The position numbers were made by a program, and so were the translations under genes. Below, in pieces: positions 21,248 through 33,900 of a stretch of 64,000 nucleotides of DNA. Numbering within the stretch: position 1 is the first letter of the stretch; the number at the start of each line of letters is the position of its first letter. Location of the stretch: the NCBI GenBank assembly GCA_018340375.1, contig JAFFJZ010000020.1, positions 2,170,001 to 2,234,000 on the forward strand. The letters run 5' to 3'. A model generated the notes under the pieces. It searched no databases and was not told where the DNA came from. It saw only the letters and a program-made list of their open reading frames with translations. The stretch is from Gonatopus flavifemur (lineage: Eukaryota > Arthropoda > Insecta > Hymenoptera > Dryinidae).

Positions 21248-22568
21248 TACGAGGTGTGTTCAAAAAGTAAGGTGACTTTGTATTTTTAAGAAAAAATATT
21301 TATTCATTTATCAATATTTATGTTGTCCCCTTCAAAGTAATCCCCTTCAGATACAATACACTTATGCCAACGGTTTTTCAATCCTCAAAGCACTTCTCAT
21401 AAGCACTTTTCGGTATAGCCTTGAGCTCTTCCAGCGATGCAGTCTTTATCTCTTCAATCGTTGCAAATCTCCGTCCTTTCATAGGTCTCTTTAGTTTTGG
21501 GAACAAGAAGTCACATGGGGCCAAATCCGGTGAATATGGTGGCTGAGGCATGATTGTGGTGTTGTTTTTGGCCGAAAAATCTCTCACAAGCAAAGATGAG
21601 TGAGCAGGGGCATTATCGTGATGCAAAAGCCATGAATTATTTTTCCACAATTCTGGACGTTTTCTTCGTATTGCTTCTCGCAAACGGCGCATAACTTCAA
21701 GATAATACTGTTTATTGACCGTAAGACCATATGGTAAGAACTCCTGATGCACCACGCCATGGTAATCGAAGAAAACAGTGAGCAAAACTTTGACATTTGA
21801 TCAAACTTGGCGTGCTTTTTTGGGTCTTGGCTCATCTGGGGTCTTCCATTGGGACGATTGGACTTTGGTTTCGACATCATAACCATATACCCATGATTCG
21901 TCACCAGTTATGACCCTTTTGAGTAAATCTGGGTCGTCGTTGACGTCATTCAACAGTTCTTGAGCGATGCTTATGCGACGGTTCTTTTGGTCAAAATTTA
22001 GCAATTTCGAGCAAACTTCGCTGACACACGTCTCATGCCCAAAACGTTAGAAAAAATTCCATGGCACGAGCCAAGCGATAAACCAACATCCTCAGCAACT
22101 TCTCTGATAGTGATTCGACGATTTTCCAAAACAATTTTTTTCACTGCTCGAACGTTTTCATCAGTTGTTGACGTGCTTGGGCGTCCAGAGCGAGGCTCGT
22201 CATTGGCATCTTCCCGACCATCTTGGAAGAGTTTGTACCACTTGTAAACATTTTTTTTACTCAGAACAGTTTCACCATATGCTACTGTCAACATTTTAAG
22301 TGTTTCGGAGCACTTTATTTTAGTTTTTACACAAAATTTGATGCAAATCCTTTGATCCATATTTTTCGATAGCAAGAAATCGCCGAGCACGCAAAACACT
22401 TATAACCTTTACGCCTCTCACAACCAAACAAAAAATGCTATACACTTGAAACTTGGTACAGATGTTCGAGAAGAGTGTGCCAACATAACAAAACAAAAAA
22501 ATCGATAATCGAAAGTACGTTGTCCGCGAAATTTGAAAAGTCACCTTACTTTTTGAACACACCTCGTA
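21248..22568 (-). mobile_element. Mariner element 1 with intact TIRs
   Basis: TA at each end (21248 and 22567) is followed inward by about 30-bp TIRs, ACGAGGTGTGTTCAAAAAGT and onward to 'aaggtgacttt', identical at both ends. The length of 1.32 kb is that of a full-length mariner. The transposase lies on the minus strand and is broken. Confidence 0.95.
21304..22360 (-). pseudogene. Mariner transposase 1, disrupted
   Basis: The reading frame starts at MDQRICIKFC (22360), with an N-terminal paired-like helix-turn-helix region (TVAYGETVLSKKNVYKWY, then RPSTSTTDENVRAVK). The catalytic part keeps all three mariner acids: TGDESW, HHDNAPAH and YSPDLAPCD. It is dead because of a frameshift near 22000, a CGA-to-TGA stop near 21800 (after KKARQV), and a TGG-to-TGA stop near 21383 just before the C-terminal RWHKC / GDYFEGD block. 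One Phe of the usual CDFFLFP block is also missing. The full product would be about 350 aa, the normal mariner size. Confidence 0.95.
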
Positions 22569-22937
22569 TATTACTCATTCAATCTCAACCATGAAATCTG
22601 CTCCACTGCTTACGATTGAATCTGACCAAATCTCATCAACACTCAATCGGCAGAAATCGATGCTCTCAAGTATTTCCCAGTCATTTGATGAGATTTGGTC
22701 TGAATCAATGGGTTTTGTCAACCACGGTGGTCACCCACTACTGTAATTCTCAAAGATCTTCAGTGAAGAGTTTTTCGAAGGGTTTCATAGATATTCAAGT
22801 TTACAGAGATTCAGGAAAATTTTCAATGAAGAAAAATGTGTGCGGTGGAAAATCCTAGTTTAAATTCCATCAGATGCAGATAGAAGTTTTTCCGTTCCTG
22901 ATGAAATGTGTACTACACAGAGAAGAATAATGTATAG
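22569..22937. other. Spacer between the two mariners
   Basis: Non-coding. It includes 'gattgaatctgaccaaatctcatc' and similar GAATC-style text near 22610-22710. No gene is seen. Confidence 0.5.
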
Positions 22938-24215
22938 TATTAGGAATTGGAATTAATTCGTAGCGTTTTTTTAATGGAAAAAAATTATTTCGAATGAAAA
23001 TTAAAGAATACGTCAATCGAATTATTGTCCATCGCTTTCGACTACTTTCGACCATCTTTCGGGCAAGGAATGAATACCGTGTCGGAAGAACGCATCATCT
23101 TTGGACGCAATCCACGAATCGACCCATTCTTGGCAATCCTTGTAAGAAGTGAATTTTTGCTCAGACAAACTATGAGCCATCGAACGGAACAAATGGTGAT
23201 CAGATGACGCAATATCTGGAGAATACGACGGGTGGGGTAGAACTTCCCATTTAAGTGTTTCGAGGTATGTTTTCACCGGTTTTGCGACCTGTGGACAAGC
23301 ATTGGCGTGCAGCAAAATGACTTTGTCGTGTCTTTTGGAGTATTTCGGTCGTTTTCCTTTCAATGCACAGCTTGAGCGCATCAATTGTAATCGGTAACAA
23401 TCCCCAGTCATTCAGGTTCAACAGTTTATAATGAATCACACCCATCTGATTCCACCAAGTACAGAGCAGGAGCTTAGACCCATGGATATTTGGCTTTGCC
23501 ACTGATTGTGATGGTGGCCGGGCTTAACCCATGACTTTCTGCGCTTCGGATTGTCGTAATGGATCCATTTCTCATCGCCAGTGACAATTCTATGCGAGAA
23601 ACCTTTTCTTTTCTGCCGTTGAAGCAGCAGTTCACACGTCAAAAAACGCCTCTCAATGTCTCTTGGTTTCAATTCATATGGGATGCAAGGTCCTTCCTTC
23701 TGGATCATGCCCAAACTTTTCAGACGTCTTCCTACCGTTGATGAGTCAACTCCCAATGATGTCGACAAATCTTGAAGGGTTTGACATGAGTCTTCATTGA
23801 GCAACGTCTCCAAATCAGTATCTTCAAATTTTTTGGCTGGCCAGGTCGCTCCTTATCATCCAAGTCGAAATCACCAGCTTTGAAACGTGCAAACCATTTT
23901 CGACACGTTTGCTCAAGCAGACCATGTTCACCATACACTTCCACTAAAATACGATGAGCTTCAGCAGCACTTTTGTTCATATTGAAGTGATGGAGTAAGA
24001 CTCCCCGCAAAAACACTTTATTCGGTATAAATTTTGACGTGTTCAATAAGTTATGAAGTGTTGTTATTTACGATTCCAAAAAATGCTTGTGTAAAACAAA
24101 TGACGCCCAATAATAGCTTTTTCACGGTGAATAGATTATTGTAGGTAACAACGGAATGCTGAACTATCTACGTCAGCTTTTGTATAACGCTACGAATTAA
24201 TTCCAACACCTAATA
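22938..24215 (-). mobile_element. Mariner element 2 with TIRs
   Basis: The ends TATTAGGAATTGGAATTAAT and, inverted at the right, TATTAGGTGTTGGAATTAAT (then 'tcgtagcgtt' in both) form TIRs with TA targets. The length of 1.28 kb is typical. It belongs to a different mariner lineage from element 1: the TIRs and transposase are unrelated beyond family motifs. Confidence 0.93.
23022..24046 (-). pseudogene. Mariner transposase 2, disrupted and catalytically dead
   Basis: It starts at 24046 with a PNKVFLRGVLLHHFNMNKSA helix-turn-helix region typical of the mellifera/irritans-type mariners. There are at least three frameshifts, near 23840, 23500 and 23400. Recognised catalytic blocks are TGDEKWIHYDNP (first Asp present), HANACPQVAK (the usual HDNARPH; the second catalytic Asp is Ala) and SPDIASSDHH (third Asp present). 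The C-terminus is open to 23022. Confidence 0.93.
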
Positions 24216-24594
24216 AAACATTATTCTTCTGTCAAATGTCGTCACAAGTACCTGACGGTCTCAAAAGCTTTCTCACAGAATGTAGTAACAATGACTGGGG
24301 TTGTAATATTTTATTCGACATTTGAGGAGTACTCCTCAAGAAATGAAACATAATAATACTACTTCACTATTGAATATTGTAATTTTTCTTGCATTATTTT
24401 CCTCCGTGTAAAGGAGAGGCTCTCGGAATTCTTAGAGGTTTTCAGAATTTATCTGAGTTTTCCAGAGTTTAACGAAATGCTCACGAGTTTTCAGATTTCT
24501 TGGAGATTTTAAGAGAGAAATTCTCTGAAATTTTGAGGAAATTTTTTTCACCAAAGTAATTTTTCATTCACAGAAAAAAAATTGTCTTAATTCC
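24216..24594. other. Non-coding spacer
   Basis: AT-rich sequence with loosely repeated 'gagttttcagagttt' / 'gagattttcag' words near 24420-24540. No gene or RNA. Confidence 0.5.
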
Positions 24595-24701
24595 ACACCC
24601 ATTGTCTCATATATAACGAAAACCATATTTGTCTTGTCCCAAGTGCATTTGCTTTGAACGAAGAGAATATTCAAATGAAACGACTGACAATGCCTTATTA
24701 T

Positions 24702-25351
24702 CCATGTCTCTAATAACCCCACCTCCTTACTCAGAGTATGTGGTTAGATGGAAAGAGATGAACTCTTCCGTATACCTCGAAACGTGTCAAATAATTATTC
24801 TCTCTCATGCCGAGTAAGCTGTACGATACGTACAAGACAAACTCATCGTTAGAGAGAGAATACGGACTCGTTTCAAGATTCAAACATAAAAGTTCGCATG
24901 AACTGAAGATGAATTAAATCTTGAAAAAGGAATCGCCATGTCGAGGAGTCGAACCTGGAACTACCCATTGGTACTGGGGTGCGTTAACCAATTACGCCAC
25001 CATGACCCCTGACAACCCCTTTCTCAAGATTCCCTTCAAATAATTACAGGGGATTGAAATTCGAAAATCACCGTACCTACGAGTGACATCTACTAATCAA
25101 TCAAGTTACCAAACTTGTTTGAATCCTAAAATTCGGCAGAGGATTTTCAGTTCATGCGAACTTTAATGTTCGAATCTTGAAACGAGTCCGTATTCTCTCT
25201 TCAACGATGAGTTTGTGTTGTACGTATCGTACAGCTCACTCGTCATGAGAGAGAATAATTATTTGACACGTTTCGGGATATACGGAAAAGTTCATCTCTT
25301 TCCATCTAACCACATACTCTGAGTAAGGAGGTGGGGTTATTAGAGACATGG
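24702..25351. repeat. Inner foldback, arms about 210 bp
   Basis: 24702-24912 and 25145-25351 are reverse complements with few differences; matching blocks are 'catgtctctaataacccc', 'atggaaagagatgaac', 'cgagtccgtattctctc' and 'gttcatgcgaact'. The 230-bp loop contains the tRNA-like sequence. Confidence 0.9.
24934..25007 (-). repeat. tRNA-like sequence in the loop of the foldback
   Basis: On the minus strand it reads GGTCATG, then TGGCGTAATTGGTTAACGC (A-box and D-arm), then a GC-rich anticodon-arm region, and CAGGTTCGACTCC (B-box and T-arm), ending CATGGCG. The acceptor pairs 6 of 7, but the anticodon arm does not fold with a 7-base loop. It is best read as a tRNA-derived SINE relic or tRNA pseudogene, not a working tRNA. 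Confidence 0.55.
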
Positions 25352-25439
25352 ATCCGTTCGTGTATTCAAATTAGCTGTACCAGCAACACACGCATCGATT
25401 ATTTCATTGATCGATGTAAATATGTTCCTTCGCTTCCCA

Positions 25440-25880
25440 AGCGTGTGTTGCCTATAATGAGAATGAGCCCCAGACTGGGTCCATCCTCTTCAACCCAGTA
25501 TTGGGGAATGACGATGGGGCCTATGTTGGCTCAATCTTGGCCCTGTTGTGCCTTCCCATACAATTATGATTGGTAGAAAATGGAAATAATGAATCTTAGT
25601 GCGGACACATTTGAACTTGGCCCCAATTTGGACCAGCGTTAGGCCAAGATTGGGGTGAATTTATATCCCGAGCATGTGTGTACAATCCTCAGCGTATATG
25701 AATTTCGGTCTGGGTTCATGCTGGGCCCATGGTGTTACTCATCCTCGGGCAAAGCAATATAGCCAAGCTGTGAACAATGTTATCATCTCAGGGTTGGCCC
25801 CATTTGTCTGCCCAGCTTGACCCCACGTTGGGCAACATGGACACCGACCCTGGGCTTGGATTGGGCCCGCCTCTAATACA
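25440..25880. repeat. Degenerate TTGGCCCCA-type repeats
   Basis: Words such as CCCAGTATTGGGG, TTGGCCCCAATTTGG, CCAAGATTGGGG, GCTGGGCCC, TTGGCCCCATTTG and CACGTTGGGC recur on both strands at about 20-25 base spacing. The stretch is locally GC-rich against an AT-rich background. Open frames at 25331-26011 are repeat translations. Confidence 0.65.
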
Positions 25881-26086
25881 CACTTGGGTTCTAGTGAGGC
25901 ATTGTCAGTCGTATTATTTGAATTATCGACCGAAGCGACTACACATTGCGTATTCAAGAGAATATTGTTCCGGTCAAATTTCGGTTTTAAATTCCTCTTG
26001 AACTGAAACAATATTTTCTTGGTTCAGAGCAAATGTACTTAGGACAAGACAAATATTGTTTTAGTTATATATGAGACAATGGGTGT

Positions 26087-26403
26087 AGACGCAAGACCAC
26101 TCTTTTCTGCTCAAAGAATAAAAACAAACAATTCAAATTATTAATTATTCAAGTTCCATCACCCATGCAAGACAAGCATGTTGCAAACGAACTCCCGTTA
26201 TGTCAGTTCTGCAAGAATTTGTATGGAATTCTTGAGAATTCTCTGAGAATTCTCTTGGAAATACCAAGGATTCATAAAAACCTTATTCTGAACTGTCTTA
26301 ACAAGGATTTTTCAAGAATCCTAAGAAGATGAATTCATAAAAAATTCATTATGACTATATCGGGACCAACAACACGCTGTGTGAGCATTGCTCAATCGAC
26401 CGC
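26087..26403. promoter_or_regulatory. Region immediately upstream of MSH5
   Basis: 317 bp without repeats, between the composite element and the first recognisable MSH5 exon. It probably contains the promoter and 5'-UTR, or an earlier exon. 'ttttgcag' at 26426-26433 could be a splice acceptor, leaving the true first exon undefined. No TATA or initiator motif is distinctive. Confidence 0.3.
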
Positions 26404-26987
26404 ATGCCAAATGAATCATTACCTCTTTTGCAGATCATTCTATCTTTGATTTTTGAAGACAACTATCTAGGAGCTGCGTATTACAATATCAGCACTTCGG
26501 AATTATTTGTAATGGACGACATACACGATCCATCTAGCAACTGCGGTATCGTAGAAGCTTTGTACAAACAATGCGATGCTAGATACGTGCTGATCCTGCA
26601 CGGCACGGACCATCGATTCATCAATAACTTGAAAAAACTAATTTTTTCTGAACATTTCTCGACGTACAACAATAGTTTGGCAGGCGATATATCGAGCGTC
26701 GATGAACGAGCAGCCCACGTCGCGACTGTTTTAAAAATAATGTCTAAAAGAGATTTCAGCTACGAGAACTGTTATTACAGAGTCAAATGTCTCAAACTTG
26801 AATCCGAACCAAAGAATTCAAATAACGATGATAGATTTGTTTATCTTATGGGCCTCATAGATTTTAAATACGAGAAAATGATTCACGCTTTAGGATTCCT
26901 TTTGAAATTTCTCGATAAAAGTTGGTCACAACTAGCTCTCGTCCCCACTGGAAATGCTTCTTTCGTCAGTTTGAATCATGTGATGTT
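26404..26987 (+). CDS. MSH5: MSH5 exon 1 (first recognised)
   Basis: It encodes the N-terminal connector domain (YLGAAYYNISTSELFVMDDI at the conserved MSH5 position) and runs to HVM. The donor is TT|GTAAGA at 26988, phase 2. Downstream frame from 26434 is secure; the ATG at 26404 is the first in frame. Confidence 0.85.
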
Positions 26988-27869
26988 GTAAGAGTTAACT
27001 GAAGATATACAAATATATTGCATGCGCAGACTTAGTCGAATTTATTAATATGCTTAATGTGCTTCTTAAATTCGAAAATAAGATCCAACCTCGTTATGGT
27101 CGACAACGAAACTTATAAAACTTTGAATATCATCAAACCGAGAATGCGTCTGACCACTTCCAAACCTGGCAATCCAGTTCGAGTGAAAACGATGAGTTTA
27201 TTCAGTACTTTGAATTATTGTTTATCCCAACCAGGAGTTAAATTTTTATGGTGAGTGGGATTTTCTGAAAATGCAGTGTCCACGCCATCGTTTAGATGTT
27301 CCATAACATAGAATTACAACCCAATTTCAACTTTTTTTGCTTCATTCTACATCCTTACAGGGAAATTTTTTATCATCCGACAAGGGATCTTAAAATTCTT
27401 AAACGCAGACACGAAGTGATGGAATTTTTCATCCAAGCAAGCAATCAAAGTATTTTCGAAGGAGTCAGAACCTGTTTGAAGTCTGTATCAAACTTGTCAA
27501 GTATTATTCTTAATCAACATACAGCTATACAAGCAAAACTTTCCGACTGGCGTAAATTACATAAGGTTTGTTGATTCACTTCCTGCGTTCATTTATACAC
27601 CCTTCAGAATATTTAATTATGTTTTTTGTTCTCATTGGGAATAAATGTTATTTTCGTTACAGACATTGGCTCACATAATATGTATAGCTGAAATTTGTAA
27701 GAAACATGAAGATAGTATGGAATTATTCAAAGATATTGTTGAATCTATCACAAACGAGATCCGGTATATTAAGTATTTTATTGAATATGTGGTGGATTTT
27801 GAAGCTGGTAAATCGCAAAATACTTTCGCTGTGAAAAAAGGCGTAGACCCTGAACTGGATGAATGTTCG

Positions 27870-27901
<32 letters not shown>

Positions 27902-30900
27902 CGTATATGTATACATGGTTCATGCTTTTATACCAAAGTGTATCCTATTATCCGTACAATACTACCACCGGTAGGGTGCATCACTTTGACCTAGAATTTG
28001 GGTGGAAAATCAGTGATTCGATGGAAAAGCGACGTGGAGACGACGAAGAAATGTCCAACCATGATTTTCATGCGGACATTATTTCTCGATCACTTGTACG
28101 CCGCTTCTCCATCGAGCCATCGTACCTCTACCGATTTCCCACCTGAATTTTACATAAAAGCAACCGTACTGCATCAATGGGGACGCTCTACGGGTAGGAA
28201 AAAACGAAAGAAAAAAATAACACTCGTTATAAAATAATTATACAACATCCATATTGCAAGAGGAAGAAATTTACAGTCTTTCTAATGATACAGTGATAAT
28301 GTTCATTAACCTTCAAAGTCACAAGCTCAAATCGTGACGTAAAAGCACAAGCCGGGCTTCTTATACAATTTCGAGAAATTTCCAAGTTGAAAATGAATTC
28401 TCTAATAGGAACATTTTATCGGAGTTCATTAAGGGGATACAAGAGTATCATTCGAATCAACATTTTATTGTAAGATTTCTCTGAAAGAATATACGAAACC
28501 CCTGGTGAAAATGAAGCGGATGGAGCGACGCGGAAGAGTAAACGGAACCGTATCTAAGCGCAGAAGAAGCGGAAATTGAAAGGTGTTTACGCTCCATCTG
28601 CTTCAACATTTTTCACCAGGGACAGTCTGAAATTTTCAGGAAATAATATTTGATACTCTATGTATTGCGCTATCGAAGATTATTCTTTGAAAATTGTAGA
28701 CTGTTCCATAAATTCAGCACACAGTAGTCTCACAGACAGAATGTTTTTTACGCTGGTATGCGGAGAAAAATGCCGCTCGAAAATATAAGAATTCTCATTA
28801 TCTTTCTTAGTGAACTAGAAACAGAAATATAATATTTGTAATATGAGTTTTCACATAAAAGTACGAAGGTTTACGAATATCGTAGAAAAAGTCATAGGTA
28901 GGATTGAAGTTTTAAACGCTGAACGTTAAATTTTATAAAGCACATGGTAAAATTCAGTTGTTGATTCATAATCGCCCTTATTTTTATGTAAAAATCCATT
29001 TTACAAATCTTCCTGTTTCTGGTTTAGCAAGCAAGAGGAAAAAAGCAGTATATTTTTTCTCCGTGTGTCTCTTTGAGACCTATGTTGAATTTGCCCTAAC
29101 AACTGATGATATTCATATGATATGACTGGAATATTATTCACAATTTTCATCGGATATTATTGTGTACAGCCGAATAAATGTCCAAATGATCTATTATTTT
29201 TGTATTAATATCAATCAATTGCAGTTTAAATTCAATATGAATGTATAATTAATTTTTCTATCAGTCTTGACATCTTGAAACACTGTTTTTCCACGGAAAA
29301 TTTCTCTAAAAATCCATGAACATCTTAGAAAAACTATGAATACCTCTGAAAAACTGCACTGGAAGTATTTGAGATTTTCAGAGACTCCCAGTGAAATTTC
29401 CGCCAGGCAATTTTCAAAATAAGACCATATACATATATTATAACTTGAGAGAGATATACAGCTCTTTTTGAAGAGGAATTTCGTCACATGTATCATTTTG
29501 AAATACTCCTTTTCTATTATTTCCATATTGAAAAAAATCAACACTATTGATGATATGTCCGAATATTAGATCTTTATTCTCAATTTCGTGTCCATTCCAA
29601 AACGATACCGATATTAGTCTCGTGCTTCTGTGCACCCCCGGTATCGACGATATTCTCGAGTATCGAATATCCGGTCTCGGTATCGTCTCGACTCCAAATA
29701 CAACAGTATCGTCTTGGTATCGTCTCGTGATATCGAGACGATACCGATACTGGTCTCGAGTCTCGTGCACCCCTACACTGAAAAAACGGTATGGCTCTCG
29801 CAGCTCTACTATTTATGTGTTCTTGCTATCAGGAGCTATACTGGCATCCTTATACCTCCTGACAGCAAGAACACATAAATAGTAGAGCTGCGAGAGCCAT
29901 ACCTTTTTTTCAGTGTAACAAAAATCGAAGACGTTTGATCATTTTTATTTATAATGATGATTTCTTCAAGTTATACAAATATATAAATGTGGAAAAAATA
30001 TTGTAAAACTTCTGAAATATTATTATATGGAAAATTAACTAAAAATAATATTACACAATGAAGGACCCAAAAAATCATAAGCTGTCTGATTCGTTTAATT
30101 TTGGAAACTTAACGTAGTTCTGACATTTTATTATATTCACCGAATGTTCGTTGCAAACATTCTTGTGACAAACACAACAGGTTTGCTGTATTTTCCTATC
30201 TTCAGATTATGGACACAGTGCACATCGTTTTCTGCTTTTTGTCGCTGATGGAGCACTCGTTTCTGTTCTTGGAGTGTGCGATGATGATGGTATGTTTCCA
30301 TTGAGGACCATATTGATGTTCTGTCGATGGAGAGTATTCAATCCAATCTGGCTTCTTGTCTTGATTCTTTCATAGATAAGTTGATCGGCTAGATTTATCA
30401 AAGAGCGTTTTCTTGTGGAACCAACTGGTTGCTCGCTTGTCTCAGCGACGTTGCGATGAATCACGAAAGTGGCGACTGAAGCAATGTTGATCAAATTGAA
30501 AAACATTGCATGAGGCCAGCGATTTGTTTTACGTTGTACCGTATACGAATGGTATAGTTGGTCAAGAGTGTCGACGCCACCTTTGGTTTTGTTATGAAAA
30601 AGATTTATATTAGACTTTCCATCAGAGTCCACTTCATTTTTGTTAAAATATAATGTCGACAAAATAACCACAGCTTTGTTTGGTATCGGAACATGCGATA
30701 AGAGTGTTCCCAGTTGTCTCATCATCATGAAGTAATCAGTCTTACGACTGGTTTGATGAAACCCTCCACCCCTGTCTATTATCCGCCAAACGTTTAATTT
30801 CTACATATCTGCTACATCCCTTGTCTTGTACGATTTGCTTCATATAACTTGATCTAGGTCTACCTTTACCAGTTTTACCATTCATTTTTCCTTCCAATAT

Positions 30901-33900
30901 TGTTTTCAATAAACTCTCATGCCGTAATGTGTGTCCTATAAGATTGCTTCTCCTTTTCACGATGTATTTCAAAAGATTTCTTTTTTCATTTATCTGCTCG
31001 AGTACTTCTTCATTTTTGACTTTGTCTATCCATTTTATTCTGAGCCTCCTCCTATAACACCACATTTCAAAAGCTTCAAGTCTTCGTTGATCAGTTTTCC
31101 CCATTGTCCAAGTTTCGCAACCATATAATGCTGTGCTCCAAACGTAACTCTTCAAGAATTTCTTCCTTACTTCCAAGCTTATATTTTTGAGCATAATAAC
31201 TGTTTCTTTTGGTAAAAAGCCTGTTTCCTTTGTGCTATTCTTGCTCTTATATCTCTTTAGCTTTTGCCGTTTTCTGTAATTATGCTTCCTAGATATTTGA
31301 ATTCTTTCACCTGTTCAATTGTCTCGGTATCTATTTTGATTTTCGTTCTTCTAGCTGTTTTCGGTGCTGTACACATCATGAATTTTGTTGTCTTTATTTA
31401 TATTCATACAATAGTTTTCCAATAATATTGTTCTCATAGTATTGAGAATATTTTCTAACTCAGTACTACTCGTGGCAAGTATAGCTGTGTCATCCACGAA
31501 TCTCAACATACTTATATTTTCTCCCTGAATCTGTAATTGCAATTGAATTTCCTCCTTCACTTCGTTCATTGCTTCTTCTATATATAAATTGAAAATCAGT
31601 GGCGATACTGAGCATCCTTGTCTCACCCCTCTTCTTATTTGTGCTTCTCCTTCCTGACCCTCTATGTCTATTATTGCACTTTGATTCTTATATAATTCGT
31701 ATATTATTCTTCTATCTTCATAATTTATTCCCACTTTCTTCAGGATCGCAAACATCTTCTCCCAGTCCACATTATATCGAAAGCCTTTTGTATATCTACA
31801 AAACCTATGTACACAGATTTCTTCAGCGCTATCCTTTTCTCATTACTGCCCTAAGTGCTAAAATTGCTTCTCGCGTTCCCCTATTTTTTCTAAAACCAAA
31901 CTGATCTTCTGCCAATCTACTCTCTATTTTATTTTCCATCCTCCTGTATATAATTTTGGTCAGTATTTTCGAAGCATGTGAAGTTAAACTGATCGTTCTG
32001 TAGTTCTCGCATTTGTCTGCCCCTTGTTTTTTCGGGATAGCGACAATTTTATTCTTTTGGAAATCTTCCGGTACTTCTCCTTTTTCGTACATATCTCTAA
32101 TCAATTCGAACAGTGCGTCACGAGTTCCTTCACTGGAGGCTTTTATGAGGTCCGCACTTATGCCATCTATGCCTGGCGCTTTATTATTTTTCAATTCTTT
32201 CAAAGCCTTGTCGAATTCTGGTCTCAATATCGAATCTCCCAATTCTTCCTCATCTACATCCTCCTCCTTCTCTAAGAGTGCTATATCATCGTTTCCTCTA
32301 TACGGGTCTTCCAAATGATTGATCCACTGTTCTATTTTCTCTTCCGTTTTTATCAATTGTCGTCTTACAGAGTTTCTAATCTTATTGCTTCTAGATTTCA
32401 TTTGTCCGAAAAATCTTTTAATAATCCTATATGCTTCATCTATTTTTCCTAAATGCAATCTTATTTCTATTTCCTGACATTTCTCTCCTAACCACTGTTC
32501 TTTTGCTTTCCTTGATTCTCTTATTATTTTATTTCTCAATGATTTGTATCGTTGCTGGCCTTCTTGGCTATCATTATTCTTGTATTTTCTTCTTTCATTT
32601 ATCAATTCTAAAATTTCTCCCGTTATCCATGGGTTTTTAGGTTCTACCCCATTATTCTTCAAAATCTTATCCGCACATTCTCCTATATTCCCCTTCATCA
32701 TTGTCCATCTCCTCTCTATTCCCAAGTCTTTCTCTTTTTGATCTCCCAATTTTTCATCCAACATTTTCTCGAATGCCTCATGTGTTTGCTTTCGCTTGAG
32801 GTTCTCCAAATTCCATCTTTTTGCATTTTCCTTTTCTTCTTCAGAGATTTGAATTTCAGAGAACATTTCGTCATCAACATATTATGATCAGTATCTATAT
32901 CTGCACTGGGATAAGTTTTACAGTTTTTCACTTGGTTTCTAAATCTTTGTTTCACTAATATGTAATCAATTTGATATCTTGCTGTATCTCCTGGCATTTT
33001 CCAAGTGTAGATTCTTCTTGGATGATTTTCGAATAAAGTGTTTGTGATAACCATCTTATGATTTTCACAAAATTCGACTAAACGTTGTCCTCTATCGTTC
33101 CTCCTCCCTAACGCAAAATCTCCTATTATGTTACCCTCTTTTCCTTGTCCTACTACCGCATTCCAATCACCCATCACTATCAAATTCTCTTCTCCCTTCA
33201 CATATTCTATCACTCCTTCTATTTGTTCGTACGTTTTTTCAATATCTTCCTCCGAATATGCAGATGTGGGCATGTATACTTGGACTATGACTGTGTCTAC
33301 CGGTTTTGTTCTGATTCTAACCATCATCACACGTTCATTATGTTGCAAATAATTTTCTATTCTATTTCCTACTCTTTTATGCATTACAATTCCTACACCT
33401 GCTTGACCGTTCTTTGATCCTGTATGAATCATTCTATAATCCCCACTCCAGAAATCGCCTTCTTGCGGCCATCTCATTTCGCTAATCCCCATTACGTCTA
33501 TATTCAACCTATTCATTTCTAATTCCAAATTTTCTAATTTTCCCGCTTGCCTCAGTGTTATAACATTCCACGCTCCGACTCGAAGAATGTTGTTTCTTTT
33601 CCCTATCCTATTCTTCGGTTTTCGTTCTTTGCTGATGAAGCTTCCTCGAGCAGCCTCCACCCGGAGATCTGAACGGGAGACTAGTTTACCTCCGGAATAT
33701 TTTACCCGAGAGAGCGCCATCATGTACTTATTAATTTGTTCGTTTGCTTTTGTTTTACGAGTATAATATTCCAGGTTTGGAGAAGGTTTCATTTCCTCGG
33801 GAAGTATTGAAACATGTCAAGGAAGGTAGTTTCCCCTTGCTTTCCTTCCGTTTTTGCCGATGTTTCTGGCATTAGGATGATTTCGTTTCTCTCAGTTTGT

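Larger units (their letters stand above)
24595..26086. mobile_element. Composite inverted-repeat element with nested foldback
   Basis: The outer ends ACACCCATTGTCTCATATAT (24595) and its inverse (to 26086) define arms of about 100 and 190 bp; the right arm has a 95-bp insertion. A second foldback is nested at 24702-25351, with arms of about 210 bp around a tRNA-like core. 25440-25880 is a degenerate GGGCC/CCCAG-rich repeat. There is no transposase, so it is non-autonomous. Confidence 0.8.
28310..30110. other. 3' non-coding part of the piggyBac element
   Basis: No coding sequence. It contains the hairpin at 28499-28622, a GTATCG/TCTCG repeat (29590-29770) and the hairpin at 29774-29917, listed separately. 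Confidence 0.6.

Noticed and set aside
28021..28237. Frames just after MSH5 exon 4 as an alternative exon
   Set aside because: They do not continue the MSH5 alignment, whereas 37945 joins exon 4 with exact length agreement.
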